Part shown: in pieces, positions 37,040-47,755 of the stretch | How the letters are laid out: the number at the start of each line of letters is the position of its first letter | How positions within the stretch are numbered: position 1 is the stretch's first letter | Assembly: GCF_007830435.1 (NCBI RefSeq) | Contig: NZ_VLLC01000016.1 | Coordinates: 15,103 to 79,102 of the forward strand | DNA length: 64,000 bases | Direction of reading: 5' to 3' | Source: Desulfobotulus alkaliphilus | GTDB taxonomy: Bacteria > Desulfobacterota > Desulfobacteria > Desulfobacterales > ASO4-4 | Program-made: the position numbers and the translations under genes | Notes under the pieces: generated by a model | Seen by the model: the letters and a program-made list of their open reading frames with translations, nothing else | What the model was told of the DNA's origin: nothing | The model's database searches: none

Positions 37040-38437
37040 ATGCAAAAAACAAAAATTATCTGTACCATAGGCCCTGCCTGTTCCGCCGGGAATATCCTTG
37101 AAGAAATGATACTGGCGGGAATGCGGGGGGCCCGGCTGAATTTTTCCCACGGCAGCCATGCAGACCATGGCCTCATGGTACGGCGTATCCGCTCCATATC
37201 AGAAAAACTGAATATTCCCGTAGCCATCCTTCAGGATCTCTGCGGTCCCAAAATCCGGGTGGGAAAACTTTCCGATGAGGGTGTCCGTCTTGTGGCGGGT
37301 TCTGAAGTCAGGCTCACAACCCTTGGTGAAGGCGGCCCTGCCATTCCCGTCACTTATGAGGGGCTTGCCCGGGATGTGCGTGTGGGGGACACCCTGCTTC
37401 TGGCCGATGGCATGATGGAACTTTTCGTTCTGGAAAAAGGCGCTTTTGAAATCGGCTGTCGTGTGGTGACAGGTGGTGTGCTGACATCGGGCAAGGGCAT
37501 CAATCTGCCCTCGGGCACGCTGAATATTCCTGCACTGACGGAAAAGGACAGGCTGGATCTGGAATTCGGCCTTGGCTGTGGTGTGGATTATGTGGCCCTT
37601 TCCTTTGTGCGCAGTGCCGCAGATATCCGGGAGGTGAAGACCCTTGTGGCGGCTTTCGGGCAGGATACGCCTGTGATTGCCAAGATTGAAAAGCATGAAG
37701 CGCTGGATCATATGGCAGAAATTCTTGGGGAGGCCGATGGCATCATGGTAGCCCGGGGGGATCTGGGGGTGGAAATTCCTCTGGAGAATGTGCCGGATAT
37801 TCAGAAGGATCTGGTACGCATGGCAAACAGGGCAGGAAAACCGGTGATCATTGCCACCCAGATGATGAAATCCATGGTGGAAAGCCCCAGACCCACAAGG
37901 GCTGAGGCCAATGACGTGGCCAATGCGGTGCTGGATGGTACCGATGCCCTGATGCTTTCGGAGGAAACGGCCATGGGAACCTTTCCCGTGGAAGCCGTGC
38001 AGTACATGGCAAAGATAGCGGCCCGTGCGGAAAGAATTTTCCCCCATGAGCGCTACCGGGAAAAGCCAGAGGATTCCGGTGTGCCGGGGTCCGTGGCCAG
38101 AGCTTCGGCCATGCTGGCCGATGAGCTGGATGCTGCGGCTGTGGTGGCACCTACCCGCAGCGGATTTACCGCCGCCCAGATTGCCCGGTTCCGGCCCCGC
38201 TGTCCCATTCTGGCCCTAAGCCCGGAGGCAAAGGTTGTTCAGCGTTTATGTCTCCACTGGGGCTGCATACCAGGGCTTTTTGAAGAGGAACAGGATACGG
38301 ATACCATGATTGAAAAGGCGGGGAATGCGGCACTGGAAGCAGGGCTGGCAAAGGCAGGGCAGGCTGTGATCCTTACGGCAGGGCATCCCATCTGGCAGAA
38401 GGGTACAACCAATATGGTGAAGGTGCGGGTGCTTTAG
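37040..38437 (+). CDS. pyk: Pyruvate kinase
   Basis: This 465-residue glycolytic enzyme makes ATP and pyruvate from phosphoenolpyruvate. It begins KTKIICTIGPA and has the active-site region VIAKIEKHEALDHM. The Mg/K site MVARGDLGVEIPLE lies near residues 236-249, and the PEP-binding ATQMMKSMVESPRPTRAE follows. The C-terminal allosteric domain is complete. AAAGGTCTTTTC precedes ATG. It lies near eno, one gene away on the other strand. Confidence 0.96.
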   Translation: MQKTKIICTIGPACSAGNILEEMILAGMRGARLNFSHGSHADHGLMVRRIRSISEKLNIPVAILQDLCGPKIRVGKLSDEGVRLVAGSEVRLTTLGEGGPAIPVTYEGLARDVRVGDTLLLADGMMELFVLEKGAFEIGCRVVTGGVLTSGKGINLPSGTLNIPALTEKDRLDLEFGLGCGVDYVALSFVRSAADIREVKTLVAAFGQDTPVIAKIEKHEALDHMAEILGEADGIMVARGDLGVEIPLENVPDIQKDLVRMANRAGKPVIIATQMMKSMVESPRPTRAEANDVANAVLDGTDALMLSEETAMGTFPVEAVQYMAKIAARAERIFPHERYREKPEDSGVPGSVARASAMLADELDAAAVVAPTRSGFTAAQIARFRPRCPILALSPEAKVVQRLCLHWGCIPGLFEEEQDTDTMIEKAGNAALEAGLAKAGQAVILTAGHPIWQKGTTNMVKVRVL

Positions 38438-38567
38438 TCCTCTGTGGGGCGTCCTTCACGGGTGTCCGCTGGCAGTCTTCCTTGGGTCTGCCTCCGGATA
38501 CCCGTAAAGTCCCTTGGAAAAGTTCTGCGGGGTGTTGCTGTTTTGGGGACGCCTTCACGCAGCCTGA

Positions 38568-38975
38568 TCAGCGGGTTTCATCGGACTTCAGTTTGCGGTT
38601 GAGCTGACTGAAAAGTTCTTTTTGTTTTTCTTTCTGTTTTTTCTGAAAATTTTCAATTTCCATATTTTTTTTCTGTCTGCTATTCTTGAAAGACTCAATT
38701 TCTGCCTGTATGGCTTTTTCTTCCCGCTGTTTTGGCAGTGTCTCCAGAACCTGCATGTCCTGAATGAAGTACCGGGATGTGCCTGCCTGATCAAGGCATT
38801 CAAGAACGCCGATTTTTTCCATCTGACGGATGAGAATCAGAATTTCTTCCGCTGAGATTTTCAGCAGGGAGGATATGTCGGATATTTCCGGTGGTGTTCC
38901 ATTTTTCTGATGGGTACAGATGCGGATGGCAGCCACCAGAAGATGGGCGGTTTCATAGGGGCTTTTTCCGTGCAT
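38568..38975 (-). CDS. Hypothetical protein, winged-helix-like with coiled-coil tail
   Basis: This 135-residue protein of unknown function has residues 5-75 resembling a small helix-turn-helix (EISDISSLLKISAEEILILI, then KIGVLECLDQ). Residues ~85-135 are a highly charged helix (QKKNMEIENFQKKQKEKQ) likely to form a coiled coil. ATG 38975 has AAAGGAAAGCC upstream, which favours it over a start 15 codons earlier. It is convergent with pyk and divergent from eno. A DNA-binding role is a guess. Confidence 0.65.
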   Translation of the reverse strand: MHGKSPYETAHLLVAAIRICTHQKNGTPPEISDISSLLKISAEEILILIRQMEKIGVLECLDQAGTSRYFIQDMQVLETLPKQREEKAIQAEIESFKNSRQKKNMEIENFQKKQKEKQKELFSQLNRKLKSDETR

Positions 38976-39085
38976 GGCTTTCCTTTCCGGCAATGGCCTT
39001 TGTTTATGGTTCCGGCGCATCCAGGGGGGTGTTCGGCTGGCCTGATACGGGCTTCCTTGACAGAAAAACCCATGAAGAGTATCAG

Positions 39086-39115
39086 TTCATGGACTTTTGT
39101 CAATCTGGATATAAT
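39086..39115 (+). promoter_or_regulatory. eno: Candidate eno promoter
   Basis: A perfect TATAAT (39110-39115) lies 74 bases before the eno start. TTCATG 18 bases upstream is a weak -35. It is the best promoter-like element between the two divergent genes. Confidence 0.5.
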
Positions 39116-39161
39116 GTGAAAATGTGTTTTATTCTTTTAATTCCATATAGTTGATTTTTAA

Positions 39162-40469
<1,308 letters not shown>

Positions 40470-40551
40470 TTTCCATGGTTTTGTGCCTTGAGTAACAGGA
40501 TATTTTGTTGAATATACGTTCAATCCATGTTTTTTCAGGAAGGAGGCCTGT

Positions 40552-41379
40552 ATGAAAAGAGCTGGCAGGGGAATTGTTCTGGGGATGATTCTTTTTCTGA
40601 TGCCCTTTTCCGCACAGGCCTTCATTCCCGAAGGCCCCCATATGCTGGACCTGATGGTCCGGTCCATGGGGAAGGGGGCCAAGGTGCGTCTGGATACCCT
40701 GATTGCTCTGCCCGCCTTTGAAAAGGAAGGTGAGGTCTCCAGGGTAGAGGATGTGTTTTTTTTCAACCCTCCCCATGCATTCCGCAGTGAAACAAAGGAT
40801 GGCAGGCGTTTGCGCATTGCTACACAGGAGGGCCGTTTTCTTCTGGTGCTGGATGGTGTCATTGTCAGAGAGCAGACGGGGATGGAGGATTTTTTTTATC
40901 TTCCCCTGCTGCTCAGGGACAGGCCCATGCTGATTTCCGCTCTCACGGAATCGGGGATGGATATGGAAAGGACCGGTCTTACCCGCTACGGCGGGCGTAT
41001 CTGCTATCGTCTGGGCGCTCCGGATGGTACGAGAATGCTGATAGATAAGGAAAGCCTTTACCCCGTGGCCCTTAAACTGGTTGAGGGTACAGAAGGGGGC
41101 CGGAGGCGGGAGGTGACCTTTCGCTATCTGGACTGGCAGCGTTTTGACGGGGCTGCATGGCCCCTGCGGATAGAAATATTTGAAGGGGAGAGGGCGCTTT
41201 TGCAAAGAATAGCTGTGCAGGATCTGCGTAAAGACAGCATAAGCGATGCCCTTTTTGCCATTGATCGCATCCGGCAGCAGTATGGATATGCTGATCACTT
41301 GCCCCTGATGGAAGGCGGGGAAGACCCCCTTGTGGAAATTGAGGTGAATCTGGAACGCCTGCGCAGACGTTATCAGTAA
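40552..41379 (+). CDS. Exported LolA-fold-like protein, unknown
   Basis: This 275-residue protein has a signal peptide (GIVLGMILFLMPFSAQA, cleavage near residue 24). The remainder resembles the LolA/LolB-like lipoprotein-sorting fold in its alternation of strands (VEDVFFFNPPHAFRSETKDG, then LIDKESLYPVALKLVE, then WPLRIEIFEGERALLQRI). No lipobox cysteine is present, so it is probably periplasmic. The exact role is unknown. GGAAGGAGGCCTGT precedes ATG. It follows eno by 82 bases and may share its transcript. Confidence 0.65.
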   Translation: MKRAGRGIVLGMILFLMPFSAQAFIPEGPHMLDLMVRSMGKGAKVRLDTLIALPAFEKEGEVSRVEDVFFFNPPHAFRSETKDGRRLRIATQEGRFLLVLDGVIVREQTGMEDFFYLPLLLRDRPMLISALTESGMDMERTGLTRYGGRICYRLGAPDGTRMLIDKESLYPVALKLVEGTEGGRRREVTFRYLDWQRFDGAAWPLRIEIFEGERALLQRIAVQDLRKDSISDALFAIDRIRQQYGYADHLPLMEGGEDPLVEIEVNLERLRRRYQ

Positions 41380-41479
41380 GCGTTTCCGTAACCCTAAGAT
41401 ACAGCCATGCGGTTTTCGTATGATTCCCCCGTCCTCCGTAAGGTGCGGGGGCGGTCAGTGAACCTTGAAAATCATCCGG

Positions 41480-41815
41480 TCCATTGACGGATTGTCAAGC
41501 CATACCTGCCAGACATGTGCAGAGGCACTCAAGCTATTTGCCCGTGACGCAATCTTATTCGGGAGCTTCTTGCCCTGTGCGGAAGCGGCAAAAACTCGCC
41601 GCCACAGGCAGGATAAGCTTTTTGATTACCATAGCAGGCCTTGGTGTGCTGCCTTTGTGGCGGCTCAGACAGTTTGCCGCTTCTTTCGCACAGGCCTTCG
41701 AACCTCTGATCCGAAACGATTGCAATGTCACTTGCAAACAGCCAGAGTGCCTTGCAACAGTAAGAAGATGCTGTAATTACAACATTGGAAGTTTGGAATA
41801 AACTCTGCTGTACAA
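41480..41815 (-). repeat. Nested-palindrome repeat, full length (copy 4)
   Basis: About 330 bases fold back on themselves. The left arm (41521-41611) carries GAGGCACTC, AGCTATTTGCCCGTGAC, GCAATC, CTGTGCGGAAGCGGCAAA and CCGCCACAGGCAG. The right arm (41649-41751), read in reverse complement, carries the same blocks in the same order. The centre is about 37 bases. It is opposite in orientation to copies 1 and 2 and longer than copies 2 and 3. It encodes no credible protein and lies upstream of pyrG. Confidence 0.8.
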
Positions 41816-41889
41816 TTAGGTCAAATGAAGGAAAAAAATTTCAAAACCGTGCAAAGCTTGTGACATGCTGAATGGCTGTATTTTTTTAA

Positions 41890-43560
<1,671 letters not shown>

Positions 43561-43583
43561 TGGGGGGCTTTTTCCAATAAAAA

Positions 43584-43626
43584 AGCGATCGTCCCTGAAA
43601 ATATAACAGGGACGATCGCTGGAATT
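43584..43626. terminator. Bidirectional terminator between pyrG and the csp gene
   Basis: AGCGATCGTCCCTG and its exact complement form a 14-bp stem with a 9-base loop. T-runs flank it on both strands (AATTTTTT after it on plus, AAAAA before it, i.e. T-run on minus). It serves both convergent genes. Confidence 0.92.
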
Positions 43627-43641
43627 TTTTAGGATGTTAAA

Positions 43642-43845
43642 TTAACCTAAGGGAACAACCTTGTCAGCAGCCGGGCCTTTTTGACCGTTAACAATGTCAA
43701 ACTGAACCCGCTGACCTTCCTGAAGCGTTTTGAAACCGCTGGTCTGGATTGCAGAAAAGTGTACGAATACGTCCTGGCCGGAATCCGTAGCAATGAACCC
43801 AAAACCTTTTGTCTCATTGAACCATTTTACAGTGCCTTCTGCCAA
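43642..43845 (-). CDS. Cold-shock protein (CspA family)
   Basis: This 67-residue single cold-shock domain has [15 protein letters not shown] (RNP1) and DVFVHFSAI (RNP2). It binds single-stranded RNA/DNA as an RNA chaperone. The start is TTG, with an excellent TTAAGGAG eight bases before, so a rare start codon is combined with a strong ribosome site. The long leader (about 130 bases) is typical of cold-shock mRNAs whose structure controls translation. The specific paralogue name cannot be set. Confidence 0.95.
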   Translation of the reverse strand: MAEGTVKWFNETKGFGFIATDSGQDVFVHFSAIQTSGFKTLQEGQRVQFDIVNGQKGPAADKVVPLG

Positions 43846-43979
43846 TTTTTTCTCCTTAACGTCTGTGTGTATCTAATGTGGTGCCTGGAATTGGCAGTTT
43901 GCTGGATTTGCATACAACCCTTGGATGTTTGCTGCCCATTCTTTTTCCGCCAACAGCATTGCACCTGTTGAATGTAAAA

Positions 43980-44008
43980 AGTTTAAAGAAATGTATTTGG
44001 GCTGTCAA
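43980..44008 (-). promoter_or_regulatory. Promoter of the cold-shock gene
   Basis: On the minus strand TTGACA (44008-44003) and TAAACT (43985-43980) are separated by exactly 17 bases. The expected start of transcription near 43973 gives a leader of about 128 bases before the TTG start codon. Confidence 0.75.
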
Positions 44009-44051
44009 TAATTATTTCGCAGTGATTTTGAAAAAAGCGAAGGGTGTTTTT

Positions 44052-44627
44052 TCAGGTGTCCTCTGTTTCCGGAGGAAGGGATCTGAGATTGTCAATGGGA
44101 AGGCCGATCTGTTCCTGCTCCGTCACCGGGATATCCATGGCCTCATGGAGACCTTTTTTAATCTGATCGATGGCTTCGGGCAGATCAATGGTTGTGGAAT
44201 GATCGGAAAATCTGAAATCAAAGGTAAGGCAGAGGGAGAAAGCCTGTTCCTGTTTTCCCGGCAGAAGGATCTGGAAGTCTGCCTCGCCCTGCAGACCTTC
44301 ATCCCCCTCTCCGGTGATGCGTGCCTGGATGGGGATGCAGGAAAGGGCTTTGGGCAGGTCGGCTTCCTCGGATATCAGCATGCGCAGGCGCATGAGAATC
44401 TGCCGGAAAATATCCGTACGGAAAAGATTTTCCATGGCCTTTTTGTCTATTCCGCACTCCTTGTGCAGGAGTTCCCCGATACGTATGTTCTGGTTCTGAA
44501 GACGCAGGTCTTCCTGTCTGGCAAGGGCCAGGCTGACCTGCGCCGGACTGGCCAGGCCGTTTTCAATGAGCAGTTCCCCAAAGCGTGTGGTGAGGGGAAT
44601 ACGCATCATACCTATGTTCAATGCCAT
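44052..44627 (-). CDS. PilB/GspE N-terminal-like (MshEN-type) protein, unknown
   Basis: This 191-residue protein has residues 10-60 (RFGELLIENGLASPAQVSLA, then LRLQNQNIRIGELL) resembling the N-terminal domain of type IV pilus/type II secretion ATPases, where such domains bind c-di-GMP or a partner protein. No ATPase domain follows. Residues 75-190 are an unrecognised alpha/beta part. AAGGGAAATCCA precedes ATG. It stands alone near the cold-shock gene. A c-di-GMP link with the diguanylate cyclase of this window is only a possibility. Confidence 0.6.
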   Translation of the reverse strand: MALNIGMMRIPLTTRFGELLIENGLASPAQVSLALARQEDLRLQNQNIRIGELLHKECGIDKKAMENLFRTDIFRQILMRLRMLISEEADLPKALSCIPIQARITGEGDEGLQGEADFQILLPGKQEQAFSLCLTFDFRFSDHSTTIDLPEAIDQIKKGLHEAMDIPVTEQEQIGLPIDNLRSLPPETEDT

Positions 44628-44794
44628 TGGATTTCCCTTTGTCTCATGGCCGAACGGACATCATCGGATAGCCATCTGGCTGAAACGGTCCTGCATGGAA
44701 AGAGTGCTTACCAAATGAACAGATTCAGGCAGTGGGCATCGTGGGAAAAACAGAAGACTGTTTTTGATGATGGAAAGAGGTCCGGTCTGCCGTA

Positions 44795-44980
44795 TCATGC
44801 GGAAACGGGAATGCGTTCTTCCGGATTTCCCTTGCGTCTTCGGATGACGTGGATTGCACTGGAACCTGACTGGGAAGGAGACGCATCGGCTGTTTTTTGT
44901 GCCGCTTGAATTTTTTTCCCGTTTTCTTTGATCATTTTTGATAACTGCGCTTCAATACGTGCTTTTTTTGCTTTGTCCAT
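44795..44980 (-). CDS. Small basic protein, unknown
   Basis: This 61-residue open frame has a helical, lysine-rich N-terminus (KARIEAQLSKMIKENGKKIQ) and a conserved-looking tail HVIRRRKGNPEERIP. It has no membrane segment. The ribosome site is weak (AAAGA). I believe similar short proteins occur in sulfate reducers, but this is from memory. The gene call is moderate. Confidence 0.5.
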   Translation of the reverse strand: MDKAKKARIEAQLSKMIKENGKKIQAAQKTADASPSQSGSSAIHVIRRRKGNPEERIPVSA

Positions 44981-45454
44981 GGTCTTTTGTTTGTATCCGT
45001 TATTTTAGATGGAGGAAAACGAGCAGTGATTAAACAGCATGCATTTCTGTGTCTGTCAGGGGGGTAAATAAAAGCCTGCGATAAAAAACAGATTTTCCTG
45101 AAGCAGACAATCAAAGACCCTGCAAAGAATGCCTTTGGGTCATGCACTGTAATATTCGTATTCCGGTGCGGGATGGCGTGTCCTTCCGGACACTTTCGTT
45201 TGCAGACATGGAGATAAAAGCATAGGTCAGAATCTGCTGAAGAAGAAAATTCCTTAGAGGCCTTATCCCTTTTCTCCGAAGTGTCCACGAAAATATACGT
45301 CAATTCAGAAAAAAAACAACTAAAATTTTAGTTGGTTTGTGTGTTTTTTTGCGGTACGCTGTTTTGTTTTAAGTTTTTATTTTTTATGTACTCCCATGTT
45401 TTTTATATCTGCGGGTATCAAAGGGCTTTTTGGGTAGCCCCTGAACCATGGCAG
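44981..45454. other. Intergenic region with an 18-base perfect palindrome
   Basis: No convincing gene. At 45317-45334 CAACTAAAATTTTAGTTG is a perfect 18-base palindrome flanked by A-runs and T-runs. It could be an operator for a dimeric regulator or a weak terminator (T-rich GTTTGTGTGTTTTTTTG follows on plus). A 123-codon open frame on the minus strand lacks a ribosome site and family features. Confidence 0.45.
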
Positions 45455-45503
45455 ATATAACAAAACTCTCCGGAGCTGCAGCCTGCACAGCATCCGGAGA
45501 GTT
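45455..45503 (-). terminator. Terminator of the small-ORF locus
   Basis: On the minus strand AACTCTCCGGA and TCCGGAGAGTT pair perfectly over 11 bp, with an 18-base loop that itself holds a GCTG/CAGC pair. GTTTTGTTAT follows. It ends the transcript starting near 45741. Confidence 0.75.
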
Positions 45504-45537
45504 GATTCAGGCCTTCAGACCTGTTCTGTGAGGTGTT

Positions 45538-45685
45538 GGGAACGGAAATGGTCACCCACAGGCGGGCATCCTAACGTGCAGAGACCCTTCTCTTGAGGGT
45601 GGCAGGTTTATCAGTATCAGGAAGGACGACTTTTTTCAGCCGTTTCTTTTTAGAGCGAATATCAGGCGGCGGCCCTTCCGTTCCC
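45538..45685 (-). repeat. Inverted repeat enclosing the small ORF
   Basis: GGGAACGGAA (45538-45547) and TTCCGTTCCC (45676-45685) are exact complements 128 bases apart, and extend to 11 bp with the next A/T. In a minus-strand transcript they would close a long stem that contains the start codon of the 38-codon ORF. This may indicate a structured RNA. Confidence 0.55.
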
Positions 45686-45687
45686 AT
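45571..45687 (-). CDS. Possible 38-residue basic peptide
   Basis: The minus-strand ATG opens a 38-codon frame: MGTEGPPPDIRSKKKRLKKV, then VLPDTDKPATLKRRVSAR. About a third of the residues are Lys or Arg. A stop codon three codons upstream fixes the possible start. The nearest AAAGG is ~16 bases away, so the ribosome site is poor. It lies between a promoter-like pair and a strong terminator. It may instead be a non-coding RNA. Confidence 0.35.
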   Translation of the reverse strand: MGTEGPPPDIRSKKKRLKKVVLPDTDKPATLKRRVSAR

Positions 45688-45747
45688 AAGTTTTCACAAC
45701 AAACCTTTAGAGGCAAATTGAATATGTTCATATACGGTTTGTTTGAT

Positions 45748-45778
45748 ACAATAATTTGTATTTTTAAAATTTTGTCAA
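45748..45778 (-). promoter_or_regulatory. Promoter for the small-ORF / RNA locus
   Basis: On the minus strand a perfect TTGACA (45778-45773) is followed after 19 bases by TATTGT (45753-45748), inside an AT-rich stretch. The spacing is slightly long. It is divergent from the padR promoter about 100 bases away. Confidence 0.5.
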
Positions 45779-45877
45779 GCTTTGTATATGGATATTTTAT
45801 TTTCTGATGACGAAACCGGATCACTCGTTTTTTCCCGCAGGCCTCTCATGTTTTTGATTCTGTACACTTGGCAATAC

Positions 45878-45917
45878 TTGACGGATAAAAATTTTAAATG
45901 TATATCGAATTTCGATA
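45878..45917 (+). promoter_or_regulatory. padR promoter with overlapping operator
   Basis: TTGACG (45878-45883) and TATATC (45901-45906) are 17 bases apart. The perfect 7-1-7 palindrome TATCGAA-T-TTCGATA (45903-45917) covers the -10 and start site, as expected for an autorepressor such as PadR. The padR start codon is 28 bases further on. Confidence 0.65.
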
Positions 45918-45944
45918 TCGAGATTCGTAATGATAGGAAAGATA

Positions 45945-46253
45945 ATGAAATTTCAGGATCTGCTTTCAGGCTTTATTCGTTTGCATGTGCTGCATCATGC
46001 GGCTCAGCATGAAATATGTGGTCAGTGGATGATGGATGAGCTGGCCCGTCACGGGTACAGACTGAGTCCGGGAACCATGTATCCCATGCTCCATGCCATG
46101 GAAAAAAAGGGATACCTTGTGTCCCATCAGGATCAGGAGGGGAAAACCCGGCGCAGGCTGTACCGGATTACAGAAGAGGGCCGGGAAGGGCTTGGAACGG
46201 CCATCCGCCAGATGCGTGAGTTTGCCGGAGAAGCCGCAGGAGAAGACTTCTGA
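45945..46253 (+). CDS. PadR family transcriptional regulator
   Basis: This 102-residue winged helix has the PadR pattern LARHGYRLSPGTMYPMLHAMEKKGYLVSHQDQE...RRLYRITEEG. PadR proteins are usually repressors relieved by a ligand and often control the next gene. ATG 45945 has AGGAAAG upstream. Its stop codon is 13 bases before the chrA start, so it is an operon with chrA. The operator palindrome upstream suggests autoregulation. The inducer could be chromate or another oxyanion, which is inference. Confidence 0.9.
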   Translation: MKFQDLLSGFIRLHVLHHAAQHEICGQWMMDELARHGYRLSPGTMYPMLHAMEKKGYLVSHQDQEGKTRRRLYRITEEGREGLGTAIRQMREFAGEAAGEDF

Positions 46254-46266
46254 AATGGAGGGGGAA

Positions 46267-47469
46267 ATGCAGGAAAAAAAGAGCGGGGCTTCAGGGGTGG
46301 GAGAAGTGCTGAAGGCCTTTGGTGTGCTGGGAATCACTTCCTTTGGCGGTCCCATTGCCCATTTGAGCTACTTCCGCAATGAGTTTGTGGACCGGAGAAA
46401 ATGGCTCAGTGATAAGGATTATGCGGATCTTGTGGCCGTCTGTCAGTTTCTGCCCGGTCCTGCCAGCAGTCAGGTGGGGTTTGGGCTGGGATTGATGCGT
46501 GCGGGATTCATGGGCGGTTTTGCCGCATGGCTGGCCTTTACCCTGCCTTCGGCCCTGCTTCTTATTCTCTTTGCCATGGGCGGGGTGTTTCTGGAAGGCC
46601 CTGTGGGCACGGGTCTGATTACGGGACTTAAGATTGTGGCTGTGGCCATTGTGGCCCATGCGGTCTGGGGGATGGCCCGAACCCTGTGTCCGGACAGGGA
46701 AAGGGCATCCATTGCCCTTGGAGCTGTGGTTCTGGTTATTGCCATGGGAGGTGCTGCGGGTCAGGTTCTGGCCATAGCGGCCGGAGCTCTGGCAGGTTTG
46801 TGGCTGTGCAGGGGAGAAGGTGAGGCTTCTCCGGGGTATCTTCAGGTACCCGTATCCCGGGCAGGGGGGCTGTTTTGTCTGGTGCTTTTTGTCCTGCTGC
46901 TGGCAGGGCTGCCAGTGGCGGCACAGTTCTGGCCCGCACACGGGCTTCTTTTTGTGGATGCCTTTTACAGGGCAGGAGCCCTTGTTTTTGGCGGAGGGCA
47001 TGTGGTGCTGCCCCTTCTGGAGGCAGAGGTGGTGCAGTCCGGCTGGGTGAGTCCGGATGTCTTTCTGGCCGGGTATGGCGCTGCTCAGGCGGTTCCCGGT
47101 CCTTTGTTTACCTTTGCCGCCTATCTGGGTATGATGGGCAGTGGGGATCTGCCTGCTCTGCTGGGTGCAGGTCTGGCCCTTGTCTGTATTTTTGTGCCGG
47201 GTATTCTTCTGCTGCTGGCGATTCTGCCCTTCTGGAATGACTTTCGCCAGATGGCTGTGGCCCGGTCTTTGATGCAGGGTGCCAATGCTGCCGTGGTGGG
47301 TATTCTGGGGGCTGCCCTGTACCATCCCGTATGGACCAGTGCCATACTGGGGCCCCATGAGTTTGCCCTGGCCCTTGCAGCCTTTGTTTTTCTTTCCGTA
47401 TGGAAGCTCCCTTCCTGGCTGGTGGTGCTGATGACGGCTCTGGGAGGTCTTCTGCTCTCTGTTATCTGA
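46267..47469 (+). CDS. chrA: Chromate transporter (ChrA family)
   Basis: This 400-residue inner-membrane protein has two homologous CHR domains. Domain 1 contains TSFGGPIAHLSYFRNEFVDR and VAVCQFLPGPASSQVGFGLG. Domain 2 contains RAGALVFGGGHVVLPLLEAEVV and GYGAAQAVPGPLFTFAAYLG. It probably exports chromate, or moves sulfate-like oxyanions, which would matter in a sulfate reducer. ATG 46267 is chosen because GGAGGGGG lies just upstream. It is co-transcribed with padR. Confidence 0.93.
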   Translation: MQEKKSGASGVGEVLKAFGVLGITSFGGPIAHLSYFRNEFVDRRKWLSDKDYADLVAVCQFLPGPASSQVGFGLGLMRAGFMGGFAAWLAFTLPSALLLILFAMGGVFLEGPVGTGLITGLKIVAVAIVAHAVWGMARTLCPDRERASIALGAVVLVIAMGGAAGQVLAIAAGALAGLWLCRGEGEASPGYLQVPVSRAGGLFCLVLFVLLLAGLPVAAQFWPAHGLLFVDAFYRAGALVFGGGHVVLPLLEAEVVQSGWVSPDVFLAGYGAAQAVPGPLFTFAAYLGMMGSGDLPALLGAGLALVCIFVPGILLLLAILPFWNDFRQMAVARSLMQGANAAVVGILGAALYHPVWTSAILGPHEFALALAAFVFLSVWKLPSWLVVLMTALGGLLLSVI

Positions 47470-47483
47470 CAGTCTTGTTTTAT

Positions 47484-47708
47484 TCTGATTACTACCCTGA
47501 CTCAGCCACAGCCTGCAGGTCAGATTGTTGTCAGGTCAATGGTCCGGGTTTTAATACGGGCAGGCGCAAGGCCTGCCCCTGCGAATAAACTTTACGCCCC
47601 CTGTTTTGTAGGGGTACCTTTACGGGTGCTAAGCCAACAATCGTAAAATCTGGTCATGTAATTTTCATTTCTTAAAGTTCATATGGCTGAAAGACAGTGG
47701 TAATCAGA
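47484..47708 (+). mobile_element. MITE-like element, copy B (225 bp, 8-bp target duplication)
   Basis: Terminal inverted repeats TCTGATTACTACC... and ...GGTAATCAGA bound a 225-base element. It is flanked by identical octamers TGTTTTAT at 47476-47483 and 47709-47716, a target-site duplication. Inside are the hairpin GGGCAGGCGCAAGGCCTGCCC and a decayed second hairpin. There is no open frame, so transposition would need a transposase supplied elsewhere. It inserted between chrA and the cupin gene. Confidence 0.85.
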
Positions 47709-47715
47709 TGTTTTA

Positions 47716-47755
47716 TTGATCTGCATCAAAGACATGGACTGGGGATAAGTATAGG
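47716..47755 (+). promoter_or_regulatory. FNR-type site and -10 ahead of the cupin gene
   Basis: TTGATCTGCATCAA (47716-47729) fits the FNR/Dnr consensus TTGAT-N4-ATCAA perfectly. TATAGG (47750-47755) lies where a -10 would put the site close to -40, the class II activator position. The MITE copy's right target duplication ends on the first base of the site. Confidence 0.65.

Noticed and set aside
41480-41815. Integron attC interpretation of the long palindrome
   Set aside because: I could not find GTTRRRY/RYYYAAC boxes at its ends, and it does not border cassette-like genes.
44932-45303. 123-codon minus-strand open frame
   Set aside because: No ribosome site, odd composition and overlap with the better-supported 61-residue gene.
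45571-45687. tmRNA (short ORF inside a structured RNA)
   Set aside because: The ORF does not end in an AA-rich tag and no tRNA-like domain with CCA or TPsiC features flanks it.
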